Shown here: positions 44,040 through 55,302 of the stretch, one piece after another | Numbering within the stretch: position 1 is the first letter of the stretch | Layout of the letters: every line of letters begins with the position of its first letter | NCBI RefSeq assembly: GCF_050908995.1 | Contig: NC_135126.1 | Coordinates: 186,001 to 250,000, forward strand | Direction of reading: 5' to 3' | DNA from: Andrena cerasifolii | Taxonomy: Eukaryota > Arthropoda > Insecta > Hymenoptera > Andrenidae | Length of the DNA: 64,000 nucleotides | Translations under genes and position numbers: made by a program | Notes under the pieces: generated by a model | What the model was told of the DNA's origin: nothing | The model's database searches: none | What the model saw: the letters and a program-made list of their open reading frames with translations, nothing else

Positions 44040-44675
44040 TCACCACGCTGCAAATTTCTTTACAGCTGCGACAATAGCATTAAAGGTATCTTTATCGTAA
44101 TGTTTTAACGATAGTGAAATTAATAATGGTTTGTCTGCGTTAATTTGATCTGCTATATATCGAGCAGCTGCCACAACTTCAATGTCATCCTTTCCAAACA
44201 GTATTCTAAAAATAATATTTGTTTATTTACTGCAAGGAACTGGTTTCAATTATAAGGATACATACACTGTAAAATAATGGCAAAATTACTTACTTTGTGG
44301 AATATACGCTGTTGTTGAATGGAAGTAACGCCGGTCCCTGAGATACGGCTATCAATGATCCAAACTTTTTAATGTGCGTGGCAATGAGCAATATGCGATT
44401 ACTAAAAATAAATATAAATACATACATATCTTTGATTCAATGCTTGTGAATAGAATAATGGTATTTTCAAGCAATGGAAATGCATATATTCCCTATTACC
44501 TGTAAATCCTCAAAGCAATATCAGTGTGGTGACCATGTGTAACAATGGCACAAGCATAATTTTGCATAGTTTCTGTTTCTCCCTCTACAACTGAAATAGT
44601 ATATATCTATTTACAGTGAAATCAATACTACTAATGACGAAATAACTCGTTAAACAAGCTATACTTACATCGCAT
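44040..44675 (-). CDS. PSMG3: Proteasome assembly chaperone 3
   Basis: PSMG3 (PAC3) works with PSMG4 in building the 20S proteasome alpha ring. Four exons (44669-44675, 44500-44590, 44294-44401, 44040-44205) join at GT-AG borders to a 123-residue protein, the usual family length. Recognisable parts are IVTHGHHTDIALRIYSNRIL, LIATHIKKFGSLIAVSQG, ILFGKDD and the C-terminal AIVAAVKKFAAW, corresponding to the family's TQFGKMGTLVSL, VLLGQDEP and VIRVCQVW positions. The first coding exon contributes only MR and part of a third codon, so the start depends on that splice; an internal Met is the alternative. Sequence similarity is modest, but length and motif order agree. Confidence 0.85.
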
Positions 44676-44719
44676 TAAAAGTACATACGTTGAACAATTC
44701 CTGCTTAGTTGGTGTAGAT

Positions 44720-44946
44720 CATAGACATATATAGACAGAGCGTAAGCTGAGGGGGGTGTAAGATTCGCGGTAAGGGGAGCGATACAGGCAAATCGGGCAA
44801 CGCAGTGGTTATGTATACCGAATGCTTCCGAACCTAACCCGACGTCGGGCCGACGTGCCTGTATCTGACTTCTGCCTTTTCCCCTCCAAGCCTACCGTTT
44901 CCCTCGCCACAAGTCAAAGCTTCTGCTCCGTCTATATATGTCCATG
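44720..44946. mobile_element. P-like MITE family A, copy 2 (227 bp)
   Basis: It is the reverse-orientation relative of 4687-4904: ends CATAGACATATATAGACAGAGC and its counterpart, sharing 'aagctgaggggggtgtaagattcgcgg' and 'cccctccaagcctaccgttt'. Flanks GTGTAGAT and GCGTAGGT are a likely target duplication with two changes, implying an older insertion. It lies just upstream of PSMG3. Confidence 0.75.
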
Positions 44947-45010
44947 GCGTAGGTGCGCGAGGTGGGGGAAATACTCGAGGGAACCCGTCCCCGATCTGGC
45001 ATCACAGGCT

Positions 45011-45830
45011 TAGTGTTGGCCAGGGGGGCCAAGCTTCCCTCTTACGAAAGTTGAAGCAGAGTTTGTAGTGCCTCCTACCAATGAGGTGCGTACTAAACTG
45101 TGAATGTGTGAATTGGGACGTATGTGTATGTGTATACGTGTAATGCACCGTTTACTTTAAAACCTGTCCACGGATCGTCGCGCCAGCGACACGTATGCAG
45201 CAGATAGAAGGATATACAAAGAAATTGAATATATTTTCTTTTCCTAAGAAAAGAAGAAATATTCAATTTCAATGTTTATCCTTCTATCTGCTGCATACGC
45301 GTCACTGACGCGACAATCCATGGTCAGGCGGCATTAGAAAGGGTAAACTAGGGAAAGTGAGGACACTTCCTCGTGTCTGCGCCAAACATTTCTAAATGAC
45401 GACGGTCGTCATGGTAACATTTCACCAACGTCGAAAGGTTGCGTGTCGTGCTCACTGATACACGTAGGTATGTGTATGTGATATACCTAGCGCCTCCTAC
45501 CAATAAGGTGCTAACTAAACGGGAAAACTTCAGCCAAACAAAGACGGCTTGGCCCCCCTGGTGTTGGCTAGAACCGTGATTTGTGAATCACGAGTGATCC
45601 GATCACGTTCGTTCCGAATAACGGTGATTTTTCACAGTGATCCGTGATTTTCGTGATCGCTTCTGATTGGTGCAGGCAGAACGGTGATCCGTGATCGCTT
45701 CTGATTGGTGCAGGCAGAACGGTGATCCGTGATTGCCTCTGATTGGTGCAGGCAGAACAGTGATCGCTTCTGATTGGTGGAGAGTATAACTGCTCTTTGC
45801 ACGCACCACATAACCTGTATATTCTATATT
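45011..45830. mobile_element. hAT-like element, copy 2 (left part), split by a MITE
   Basis: TAGTGTTGGC at 45011 and, after an insertion, TAGAACCGTGATTTGTGAA from 45569 rebuild the start of the element at 3609. The similarity continues through 'gattggtgcaggcagaac' repeats to about 45815. The right end is not present. Confidence 0.65.
45021..45560. mobile_element. hAT-type MITE (540 bp) with perfect 8-bp target duplication
   Basis: The TIRs CAGGGGGGCCAAGC and GCTTGGCCCCCCTG are perfect, and GTGTTGGC is duplicated at 45013-45020 and 45561-45568. A strong internal palindrome ('tatgcagcagatagaaggat' with 'atccttctatctgctgcata') is centred near 45245. The CAG-beginning TIR and 8-bp duplication are typical of hAT elements. 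It landed ten bases inside the older hAT-like element. Confidence 0.85.
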
Positions 45831-46037
45831 AACGACGTCAAAACAGAAATGCAAGTTACATCGAGTGAATTATATTGAATAAATTAATAATGATGAATTG
45901 CAAAGGTAAGTTTAATTTTAGATTTCTGTAGACTTCATTCTATAAAAAAAATATATCTATCTACAAAATAACATTTGTTGCGTGGCCTTAGGGGACTAGT
46001 AGCCTTCTGGTGGGGAATTCAGGCGCGGGACAACGTC
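45831..46037. other. Spacer without recognised feature
   Basis: AT-rich sequence between the hAT-like copy and the Gypsy LTR. Nothing recognised. Confidence 0.4.
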
Positions 46038-46590
46038 CGTGGAACGCTAAGGCGTTCTGCTCCCTGGACACGGATTTTTAGAGATAAAAATAATAATGTA
46101 AGGAAACGATTTGAACACAAACAACTAATAAATTTAATGAACTCAATGAATTTAAACAATACAAATAAGAATTTCGCTAGATTTATAATTGCACGTCCGT
46201 TCACTTTCGCTCTCGGGGTTCAAGTGCCCTTTCAAACGCAAACGCTTTTACATCTTTTGTTCTTTACAAGATGTCCTTAAAATCTAAGAGCCAATAAAAT
46301 ATTTACTAACTAAATTCTCATTGGTGAATCTATTTCCTTCACAGTTATTGATTTTTAGAATCAAGCGTTTAACAACATTGCTCTGGAATTACATCTAGGA
46401 GAAGGGATCAAAGTGCAGTTCATTTATTCAAACACCCGTTTCCAAGCGGTTATTGATTAATTTATAATCTTGAAGTTTTCTCATTAAAAGAATCTCTAAC
46501 TATTTTCTAACCCCTCGGGCTTGTGCGAACTTCGCTTTGTTTCCGTTTCCTATTACACTCGTATGATCCGTTTTGAACTTCGCGCTTGGT
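46038..46590 (-). repeat. LTR of truncated Gypsy element
   Basis: This block matches the interrupted solo LTR at 32215-34022 throughout and adjoins the 3' end of a minus-strand Gypsy pol. It is therefore taken as the element's 3' LTR. Exact TG/CA ends were not fixed. The pol frame runs into its right part. Confidence 0.65.
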
Positions 46591-48905
46591 TAAGATCTTG
46601 ACATGTGGATTGATTTTCGTTGAAGTCGACTTTACAGAGGATTGCGTCTCCTCTCCCGTTAACACAGTCACGGACGGCCATGAGGTTGGCCCCACAAGCT
46701 TACGCTGGGAAACCATATCCTCCCCCGCCAACATGACACCACATTCCCCAGACGACAGAGCCGCTGATCCGTCCCGCCTCACGGATCCAGGGGTTACCAA
46801 CCTGAGCGGAGTCTCTTGACAGAAGACCTTTCCGTTAGCCAACAGGCCAGGCAGAGCCCTGGCACCCGCGTCCTGGAGGATACGCACATCCTCTTTCCTA
46901 AGGCACGGGGATACTTGATGCCCTTCACCGCAGTCCATCAGCTCCATCAAGTATGCCATATCCCCGGTGCCTTCAGAGAGCAATCCTCCTCTCGTTACAA
47001 TTTCTATTTCTCCTGCATCTGTAGTATGGCACTCGTCGCTGTCGCTGTCCGTAGAGTAGTGGTCTGTATTTGTGTCCTTAGAATATATTTCAACTTCATC
47101 AACATTGCGTAATTTACCATATGTTAAAAAAACTTTGGCTAAAGCCTGCTCATTTCTTTCTGTTGTAGGGTAACTTTCGTCCTCGTCGTTGACTCTCTCG
47201 GCATCTACAGGCGGCGGATCGTTGGGCCCTACGACATCCTCCTGCAGCTGCCCAGAAGAAAACGTGTCGGTTTCGTCTATTCTGATATGATGATTTATAG
47301 GAACTGTGTCTATAGAAGACGGGATTTGATCGCACTCAAGAGATTTAGAAGGGTTGCGAGATAGGGCATCGGCGTTGGAATTAGTTTTCCCAGGTTTGTA
47401 GACGATGGTATAGTCATATTCATTTAGCTTAATTCGCCACCTCATAAGACGGGAGGTGGGATCTTTTACATTGTGTAACCATATTAGTGGTCGATGATCA
47501 GTAACTAAAGTGAATTTATTTCCATATAGGTACGGTCGAAAATGTTTAACGGCGAAAACAACAGCTAATAGTTCCTTCTCGATGGTGGAATAATTGATTT
47601 CGGCTCCAGAAAGAGTTCTCGAAGCGAACGCGATTGGAAGGTCTTTGCCGATTTGACCTTGGCTTAACACAGCTCCAAGAGCGTAATTAGAAGCGTCTGT
47701 CGTGACAATGAAGGGTATTTGGAAATTGGGGAACTGTAAGATAGGTTTGGAACAGATGCTATCCCGTAAATTTTCGAAAGCACTTTGTGCATTGTGATTC
47801 CAGATAAGAGGAACGTCTGCTTTTAAAAGTTGAGTTAGCGGTTTGGCGATTTTAGCCATTTGAGGAATAAATCGACGGTACTACCCGATGAGCCCTAAAA
47901 ACTGTTTGATATTCTTTTTAGTTTTGGGGACTGGAAAGTTCTTTACCGCCTCAATCTTAGTGGGGTCGGGTTTTACCCCTTCTGTTGAAATGACATGGCC
48001 CAGATAGGATACCTCACGTCTCAGAAATCGACATTTTTCAGGTTTCAACGTTAAATTCGAATTTTGTAACCGCGCCAGGAGGTTCCGCAATTTTTGCGAA
48101 TGCTCCTTCAAAGAATCAGCATAAATCACTACATCATCCATATACACAAAGAGCTCCACTCCCTGCAGACCAGACAAGACCAGGTCCATGCATCTCTGAA
48201 AAGTGGCCGGGGCATTCTTTAAGCCAAAGGGCATCCTATTAAATTCGAAATGGCCGCCAGGGACAGAGAACGCAGTTTTGGACTTGGATTGAGCATCCAT
48301 GGGGATCTGATGGAACCCAGAAGCCAAATCAAGAACAGTGAAATATTTTGCAGCTCCAAGTTGGTCCAAAATTTCCGTGATGTTGGGTAGTGGGTAAGCG
48401 TCATTAATGGTTTTATCATTTAGCATACGATAGTCTATTACCATTCTCCAATGCGGGTTACCTTCTGAATCCGATTTTTTTGGGACTACCCAAATTGGCG
48501 AGTTATAGGGTGAAGCCAATGGACAAATAACACCATTTTTGAGTAAAGTATCTACTTGTTTTTTTATTTCTTCTTTATGAATGATGGGGAATCGATATTG
48601 TTTTGCGTTAATTGGAATTTCATCGGTTGTTATGATTCTATGTTTCAGGGCACTAGTGGAATTTAATTTATCGGAGGGGAGGTAAAATTGATTAGGAAAT
48701 TGGTTCACTATCTCGAGTATGCTAGCTCGCTCTATTTCATTAAGACCATTTAGATCCAGTAGCTTTGCTATTTCAGTTAGTCTACAAGCGTCGGCCTTTG
48801 ATTGGTCGGTATTAGATTTTTCCTTTCGAGACTTGCGCGGTACTGATTGGCTCTCTGCGAAAGCTTCTAATTCAACTGGGGGAATAGTTACATTAAGGGG
48901 GTAGA
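46507..48905 (-). pseudogene. Gypsy pol, 5'-truncated, no integrase
   Basis: Minus-strand frames give the reverse transcriptase (HRIITTDEIPINAKQYRF, NSPIWVVPKK, WRMVIDYRMLNDKT, FTVLDLASGFHQIPM, FGLKNAPATFQR and the catalytic FVYMDDVVIYA), then RNase H (VTTDASNYALGAVLSQ, TIEKELLAVVFAVKHFRPY, TDHRPLIWL, NADALSRNP). A TAG at 47878-47880 interrupts the conserved GLIG-YYRRFIP site. After RNase H comes an acidic, Ser/Thr-rich stretch with no zinc-binding or DDE integrase motif, so an internal deletion is likely. At the 5' end the frame (SVPRKSRKEK, LNEIERASILEIVNQF) stops abruptly near 48905, so protease and gag are absent. Confidence 0.9.
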
Positions 48906-50264
48906 CACGTCACGTGACCTGGCCGTATTACAGCAGGTCTTTTGTGCACAGAAATGGTAATACCCATAGACACGCGGCTGCCTGTGCACGCGAGAGGGAG
49001 CTGTTTGCTATTTCCATATTTTATTTTGAATGTGGAAAGAAATTGTCAGCTGTTGCGTTGAACTTGTACAAATTTAAACAGAAAGTCTGCTGGTACTGCA
49101 AACGTAGAAAATTCATTGTATATTTACTTGAAATGTGCTTATGCTAGAATATTTTACGATGGCAGTAAGGAATTATAAGTGAAAAGGAAAAATACACGAG
49201 GGCATGTCCCCAGAAAATGAAGTTTGTTAGGATAGACATTTTTTAATTAGCAAAATACTGAAACAGAACATGAAATACACATCCTATGCAGAAAGCAGTT
49301 ATGAACAAACATATATAAAATTGTGTTTGGCGTTGAATCCAACGCGTGATTATTATGTGGTCCCTCCTCGAAGTGACAGGAAATATAACCTACGTATATG
49401 CTATATGACAATAAATGTTTAGCGGCTATTTCGTTCTATTACGCTACTTTTGTGAACTTTTCATCATCCTTTCGAAACATTATCATTACGCCACAACAGT
49501 ATCTTTAGGAAATCGGGTAAAGCATATAGGTTATATTTTCTGTCACTTCAAGGACAGAAACTATGCTCCACCAGCTGACAGAAAATCTGCTGCTGCACCT
49601 TTTCTCTAGCCCGATCGGCGTCATGGAAGGGCTACCTCTTCCACCCTGCATTTGTGGTAGTTGCAACGATATTCCTCAGCCCAGTGTACATATGTACACC
49701 CTGGTTTGATCTGCAAAAAGAAATAAATTTAATAAAAATAATTTTTGTGTTTATACCACTTGAATGTAAAAATTGATACTCACACTTACTGAAGAAACCC
49801 TTATTATTGTGTCCTATTTCTCATAAATATTTTCGTGGAATGGCACTGACCCTTTTCGATTCCAGTTAGTTGTCATAGAACCTGCAGTAAAAATGTAAAT
49901 GTATGTATGTTGTTTACTTATCTTTATGCTTGCGGAGAAGACAGCCTTCCTTTCCTCGCTTCATACAGCATGATTTTCAATGTTGATATTGGTTGGTGGA
50001 TATATCTAAAACAAATTCATATATGAGAGAAACATTCATGATGATTTCCAATTAATCCAATTATTTGCATAACAAAAGTATATGTCATACTTACGCTTTT
50101 ATACATGTCATTTCCACTTGATATGAAAGAATAGCTATAGGTATTTATTATTAGAAGAGTGTGAAAAGGCCCACCACCACCCCCGTCATAGACGGTCCTA
50201 TTCACTCTCCATATGTATCTTCTACATACTTTCTTCCTTGCATTTTGGAACATTACTTATTCGA
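48906..50264. other. Intergenic stretch with minus-strand splice-like signals
   Basis: No protein-coding gene is supported. On the minus strand several strong splice-like sites occur in order: donor GTAAGTATG at about 50093, acceptor TTTGTTTTAG at 50006, donor GTAAAC near 49918, acceptor ACTGCAG near 49883, donor GTAAGTG near 49796, and acceptor TTTTTGCAG near 49713. The joined segments do not keep an open frame. They may be a spliced noncoding transcript or a decayed 3' part of the neighbouring transposon. Confidence 0.35.
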
Positions 50265-50678
50265 CAGCTCTTCATATGCGCTGGATGCACTCGTTGGTGC
50301 ATTAGTGACTTTGCATTGCAATTGCTTATTTCACAGCTCTTCATATGCGCTGGATGCACTCGTTGGTGCATTAGTGACTTTGCATTGCAATTGCTTATTT
50401 CACAGCTCTTCATATGCGCTGGATGCACTCGCCGGTGCAATAGTCACTTTGAATTGCAATTGCTTATTTCACAGCTCTTCATATGCGCTGGATGCACTCG
50501 TCGGTGCATTAGTGACTTTGGATTGCAATTGCTTATTTTACAGCTCTTCATATGCGCTGGATGCACTCGCCGGTGCATTAGTGACTTTGCATTGCAATTG
50601 ATTATTTCACAGCTCTTCATATGCGCTGGATGCACTCGCCTGTGCTATCGCGATGTTTTCATCCATCGTTTTATGTAC
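50265..50678. repeat. 69-bp minisatellite, six copies
   Basis: The unit starts 'cagctcttcatatgcgctgg' at 50265, 50334, 50403, 50472, 50541 and 50610, an exact 69-bp period with few substitutions. Because 69 is a multiple of three, long repeat-encoded frames arise on both strands. It abuts, and slightly overlaps, the 3' end of the Mutator-type gene (stop at 50671). Confidence 0.95.
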
Positions 50679-53586
50679 TTTCTTGTGTACTCGTAGCTGC
50701 TCCTCCTTTTTGTGTGTACGGAGGTTCTCTAATCGGCTGTTGTCGATTGTATCTGCTATCTATAATTTCTGGCAACATGCAGTCCTCATAGAACTTGCTC
50801 AGTTTGTCTTCCATCTCTGTTGCCCAGAATCGATCATCTCTCGTTACTGTTGTAACCTTCATTCCTTTCGGCGTCCATAAACAAAAATAGGCCCGTTGCC
50901 TTTTCGTTATGTGCAATTGTCCTTGCACTTGATAATAGTAATGATGATTTTGATTCATTTCATTACCCTTGAAAATACGCCGTATATTACCAAGTTGCTT
51001 TATTGCTTCAGCAGGTGTTAAATCCTTGGCCGATTCAGGACACTTTACTTCGACGATTTTATCATGGTCCACGAGGCCGTCAGGAGTTGCACCTAACTGA
51101 GGCAGAGTGTCATCGATGAAGAGGCCACATGGTTGAATATGGATTCCTAATTCTTCTTCCATTTGTCTCAAGGCGTTTGCCTCGTTTTCCCTTCCGTATT
51201 GGAGAGCAGACAAATTTGGAAGTTGCGGGTACATTATACTCTTCACAGTATTTGCCCGTGGTGTAATGTTTCGTAATCGGCATACCTTGCCGAAATTGGA
51301 TGCAGTTAGTATTTTTTTTCTATAACTAATCCACTTTTCACTATTCGCCTGATTGCGAGTTTCCTCTTCGATCTCGCATCGCATTCTTTGCCAGTCATGG
51401 AGTACTGCCGCGTGCCTTTTACATTCGGAAGAGTATACTGTCTCTTCCATATCTGGTTTTTCTGCGTTAGGGCCGTAATCCTGGTCGCACGATTGTTTTT
51501 TATTTCGGAAGGAGGATGCTTTCGCTTCTTTTTTATATTCCCTTGCTTTTTCTGCTGCACGCTTCCGACGTCCTTCCAGCTTTCTTACCATGGTTGACGG
51601 CTCTTTATCCATTGCCGTACTCAATCTGCTAAACGCCTCTTTTGTATTATATTGGACGACTGCAGCGGAGACTCTGCCCTGATACGAGCCCCCTCGTCCA
51701 AAGTTTATCCTTTTGCCTCCGATGAATTTGGCAATGATATTATTAAAACTTTCAACAGCATTGTTATTTAAACCGTGCAGCAAACTGTCAGCTTTAGGGA
51801 AAAGTGGCTGCATCGCTTCTTCGATACTCTGATAAATACCAGCTTCTCTCAACCTTGGTACGTAGTCCTCTCTGTTTGGATCGGAGTATTTCTTACAGAA
51901 GTATGCTAACTTCTGACACTCCTTGTGTTCACCGAAAACGTGACTCGGTACATTCCTCAAGTCTTCCTTCAAATTTCTTACTCGTTCCTCGAGTGTTATT
52001 TCTTCTTGCAACCGGTATTCTGCAGCTTTCTTTATACCAGTACGCAAGCGGAGAGCATTATTCTTTACGACAGCTCTTAGGTCTTTATCGCGGCCTTTTG
52101 TTGCGATTTCGTTTATTTTTTTACTGAAATTGCGTAGCAGGTGATTGGTGCATTCCTCAAGTCTTCCTTCAAATTTCTTACTCGTTCCTCGAGTGTTATT
52201 TCTTCTTGCAACCGGTATTCTGCAGCTTTCTTTATACCAGTACGCAAGCGGAGAGCATTATTCTTTACGACAGCTCTTAGGTCTTTATCGCGGCCTTTTG
52301 TTGCGATTTCGTTTATTTTCTTACTGAAATTGCGTAGCAGGTGATTGGTGCATTCTATTTTTCGTACCTGCACCAGGTAGTTTTTATATGGATCACTGTC
52401 CAATATCTTTTTGTACACACTGCTATCGCCATCGGCAACTAATATAGTGTATATTAGGCCGTGCATATCTATGCTGCAATTGAAGCCTTCGACAATAGCA
52501 ACACTCTCCATGCCAGTTGAACTCTGATTACGGCCCCAGTTCTTGAAGCAACGATGCTCGCGCGGTTCTTCCTTCTTCGTACCTGCTATTTGGCAAGTCA
52601 TGCAGAATTTATTCTTCACGCTGATGTACAGCACTTTCTTCGTGTAGTATCCCACGATGGCTCCTACGCCAGAGAGAGAATTGTAATCTCCTCCGCGGTA
52701 GGACCTTTTCATCCAGCTGCCATCCGCGACAACTGGAATAAACGGTAGATTGGATTCTGCATGTACGTCGCCTCTTGATATAGCTAATTCTTTCTCCTCT
52801 TTTCCTGCATCTCCCATTTCGCGTTGTGCAGCCACTTCGAGGGCATCGATTAGGTCATTCTGACATTTCTCGTAGATCCTTTTCGTCATACAGGATACGT
52901 TCACGGCAGTCAGTATGTCCTCCAGTTGATTATATCCGCCGCCCGTCATCATTGTTGCGGAAACAGCGGCGCGGTTGATATCCATAGTGGCATCACTCTT
53001 CCGAAGACAGGATATGTGCTCTGTGTATTTGCACATTTTGCACTCTACATAATACACATTTTCTAGTCCATTCCGTTGACATCTAATTATTTCAAAATGT
53101 TCGATGCCACAGCCAATAGTGGAATGTTTTCCAAGATTTTGTATTTGTTCGAAAACATACGGAAAATCAACGAAGTCTACTCCTTCTGAAATTGGATTTT
53201 CCGGCTGTTCTGGTTCTGTATTTTCTACCACCCAGTAATCAGCATCGCTTCCAACATCTTGAGTCGTTTCGTCGTTGATGTCTCTTACGGATTGTATCTC
53301 ATCGCTGTCTCTGTCGAAATCTATTTCTTGCACAATTCTTTCTTCGTTCGACTCGAAATGCACATCTTCTACAATTTCCTCTTCGTCCGCATTGAAATTT
53401 ATTTCTTCAATAATATCTTCTGCGTCCGTATCGAAATGTACTTCTTCTACAATTCCTTCGATAATTGGAGAATCTTCAAAATTTTCATCCGCAGCAGATG
53501 TGCTTGGATGTGTTCCGTATGAGATACCTGCTTCCGCCACGGTATCCTGAATTACAGTGAGGCACGCTGTGTTCTTCAATCGTTGC
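50671..53586 (-). pseudogene. Mutator-type transposase fused to YqaJ-type exonuclease, broken by 200-bp duplication
   Basis: The 5' frame (53586-52113) begins after an acceptor (ACGTGCAG|G), so an upstream exon with the ATG is missing or unrecognised. It has an acidic N-terminus, a Cys cluster (VECKMCKYTEHISCL), and Mutator-like DDE motifs VVADGSWMKRSYRGGDYNSL and LVADGDSSVYKKIL with ECTNHLLRNFSKK. The 3' frame (52047-50671) carries LLHGLNNNAVESFNNI with the likely catalytic Glu. It then has a YqaJ/lambda-exonuclease-like domain: ILTASNFGKVCRLR, LQYGRENEANALR, GATPDGLVDHDKIVEVKCPE (Asp and Glu-x-Lys) and YYYQVQGQLHI. A 200-bp tandem duplication separates the two frames; it shifts the frame by exactly the observed amount. 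Otherwise no stops are seen, so the break may be recent or an assembly error. Confidence 0.8.
51951..52350. repeat. Exact 200-bp tandem duplication within the transposase gene
   Basis: 51951-52150 and 52151-52350 are nearly identical, starting 'cattcctcaagtcttccttc', with only about one visible difference (a T/C in the run near 52120/52320). A 200-bp period is not a multiple of three, so it throws the reading frame. Confidence 0.95.
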
Positions 53587-55004
53587 CTGCACGTAAAGAG
53601 TCAATAATCAGTAACACGTGGCACATATATAGAAATAAGAAAAACATACAGCAGAAAAGAAAATCAAGCATAGTAAAAGAAGATATACAGTAAAATCTCG
53701 ATGTAAGCGAAAGCCTCGGAACGATACCCCTGTACGTGTGAGACAATACTAACGCAATCAAAATTTAAAATTTGTATTTTTGGTTTCATTTTCATGAAAC
53801 TTCTACCAACATGTTTGTTGCAATCTCCTAATTAAAATGATACCAAATACAACATAAATCGGACAACTTTTACTTATCGTGAATACGAATCGTTTATATT
53901 TATATAATTATCCAAACCATATCGTGTTTGGTGTCATTTTAATCAGAAAGTCCTCACAAATATGTTGGTAAACAATTTATAAAGAGAGCCAAAAATAAAA
54001 TACTTTTAATTGTGAACCTCGTTTGTATCGGTGTTGTCTCTCACCGATTTTCAATTTCGGATCGGGTTATACGATCGGCCCTCGAGCCATATTACACGCT
54101 TCACTGGTTCCAAGAGGGAACACTCCAACTAAGGGTGATATAAATTAACACCAATCATACATAGTCATGATTTTAAACCCTAATCGAGATGTTACTGTGG
54201 TTCCTATATTTTTAGAAGTTTGTCGATAAAAGCCTCGAACGTAGGAGAAGAGAGCGAGTGGAAGAAAGGACTGCCGATTGTCCCCATCTTTTTCATTCGC
54301 TGTCCTTTTCTGCGGCCGAAACATATTACTACTAAATATGTATTATTCAAATTATACCGTGTTTGGTGTCATTTATCATTAGGAAATATCACAAATGTTA
54401 CGATGCTATATTCATGAAATTATTATTATTGTATTACTGTGAATATCATTCTAATTTATCTTCCCGATACGAAGAAGGACGTGATACAAATGTTCTTCTT
54501 AGACAACGTGATCCCCTCGCTACGCAAACCGAAGGACATGCACTTTTGGCCCGTTTTCTTTTCACACGCACACATCTGCACAACCGTCTCCGCTACTCGC
54601 AAGCGGAGGCAGCCACAAGCAGACATGCTGAGCTGCGATACGCGGCTGTGTGTGTGTGTGCAGGCACGCGTGCGCTTGACCGCGTGTGAAAAAGAATACT
54701 TTTCGCATTTCAATCCTGGGTAATTCAACGCGAAATCGGACACTTTTCGGAATACCATTTGAGACTTTGGTGAAATTTGGATATGTTATAGTCTTTAGTG
54801 ATATATAAACGTATTTCAAAGGATTTTTCAAAATTTTCAAAATTGTGGAAATTGACTTTTTTCATTAAATTATAACTGTTGAACTAAGAGAAAGGTAAGA
54901 ATAAGCTTTTGGGTGTTTACACTGGAGAAGTAAGAGTATCTAATAAAAATTATGTCACATACCAGAGCCGCCAATCACAAAGGTTGACGGAATCCATACA
55001 GTAG
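53587..55004. other. Intergenic stretch with old repeats
   Basis: At 53780-53970 there is an imperfect hairpin in which 'aattaaaatgataccaaa' is answered by 'tttggtgtcattttaat'. The phrase 'ccgtgtttggtgtcattt' recurs near 54357. At 54725-54850 there is a fragment of the TRAPPC13 intron-9 foldback family. No host gene was recognised. A 5' LTR for the downstream Gypsy element was looked for here and not found. Confidence 0.45.
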
Positions 55005-55235
55005 ATGATCTGTGTTTACGGGAAATTAGCAACAAACGACGAAGGCGACGAAATTTGCTTACATTGCTCCCGACTAGTACCAACAGAAACGGTGACAGAG
55101 TATCAAATTCACTACTGCCAAACACCCTATACATTCCCTAATTGCCTAAGGTGCAATAGCGTGATATATCAAACGCGTCCCGCAACCAATTGTGTCGAGT
55201 GTACACAGTGGTACTTCCTTTCAAACAGAAACTGA
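55005..55235 (+). CDS. Small Cys-rich zinc-ribbon-like ORF 1 upstream of gag
   Basis: ATG at 55005 starts a 76-residue protein with Cys pairs ICLHC, CLRC and NCVEC plus a YQIHYC segment. The pattern Cys-x5-Gly, then Gly-x-x-Ile-Cys-Leu-x-Cys, Tyr-Gln-x-His-Tyr, Phe-Pro-x-Cys-x-x-Cys and finally Arg-Pro-x(5-6)-Cys suggests a compact zinc-binding fold. A related copy follows at 55303. No known family is recognised. Its position between the expected LTR side and gag suggests it belongs to the retroelement leader or to an inserted gene. Confidence 0.5.
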   Translation: MICVYGKLATNDEGDEICLHCSRLVPTETVTEYQIHYCQTPYTFPNCLRCNSVIYQTRPATNCVECTQWYFLSNRN

Positions 55236-55302
55236 ATCACTAATATCCTTTTACCACGAAATTTAAACAAACTGCCTGACGCAACATAAGACATTGATAA
55301 CT

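Noticed and set aside
50265..50678. Regular repeats that could suggest a CRISPR array
   Set aside because: The whole 69-bp unit is repeated with no variable spacers, and the DNA is eukaryotic.
50161..50696. Long plus-strand frames encoding a 23-residue repeat
   Set aside because: They arise from the 69-bp minisatellite, whose period is a multiple of three; both strands and two frames are open, and none has a gene-like context.
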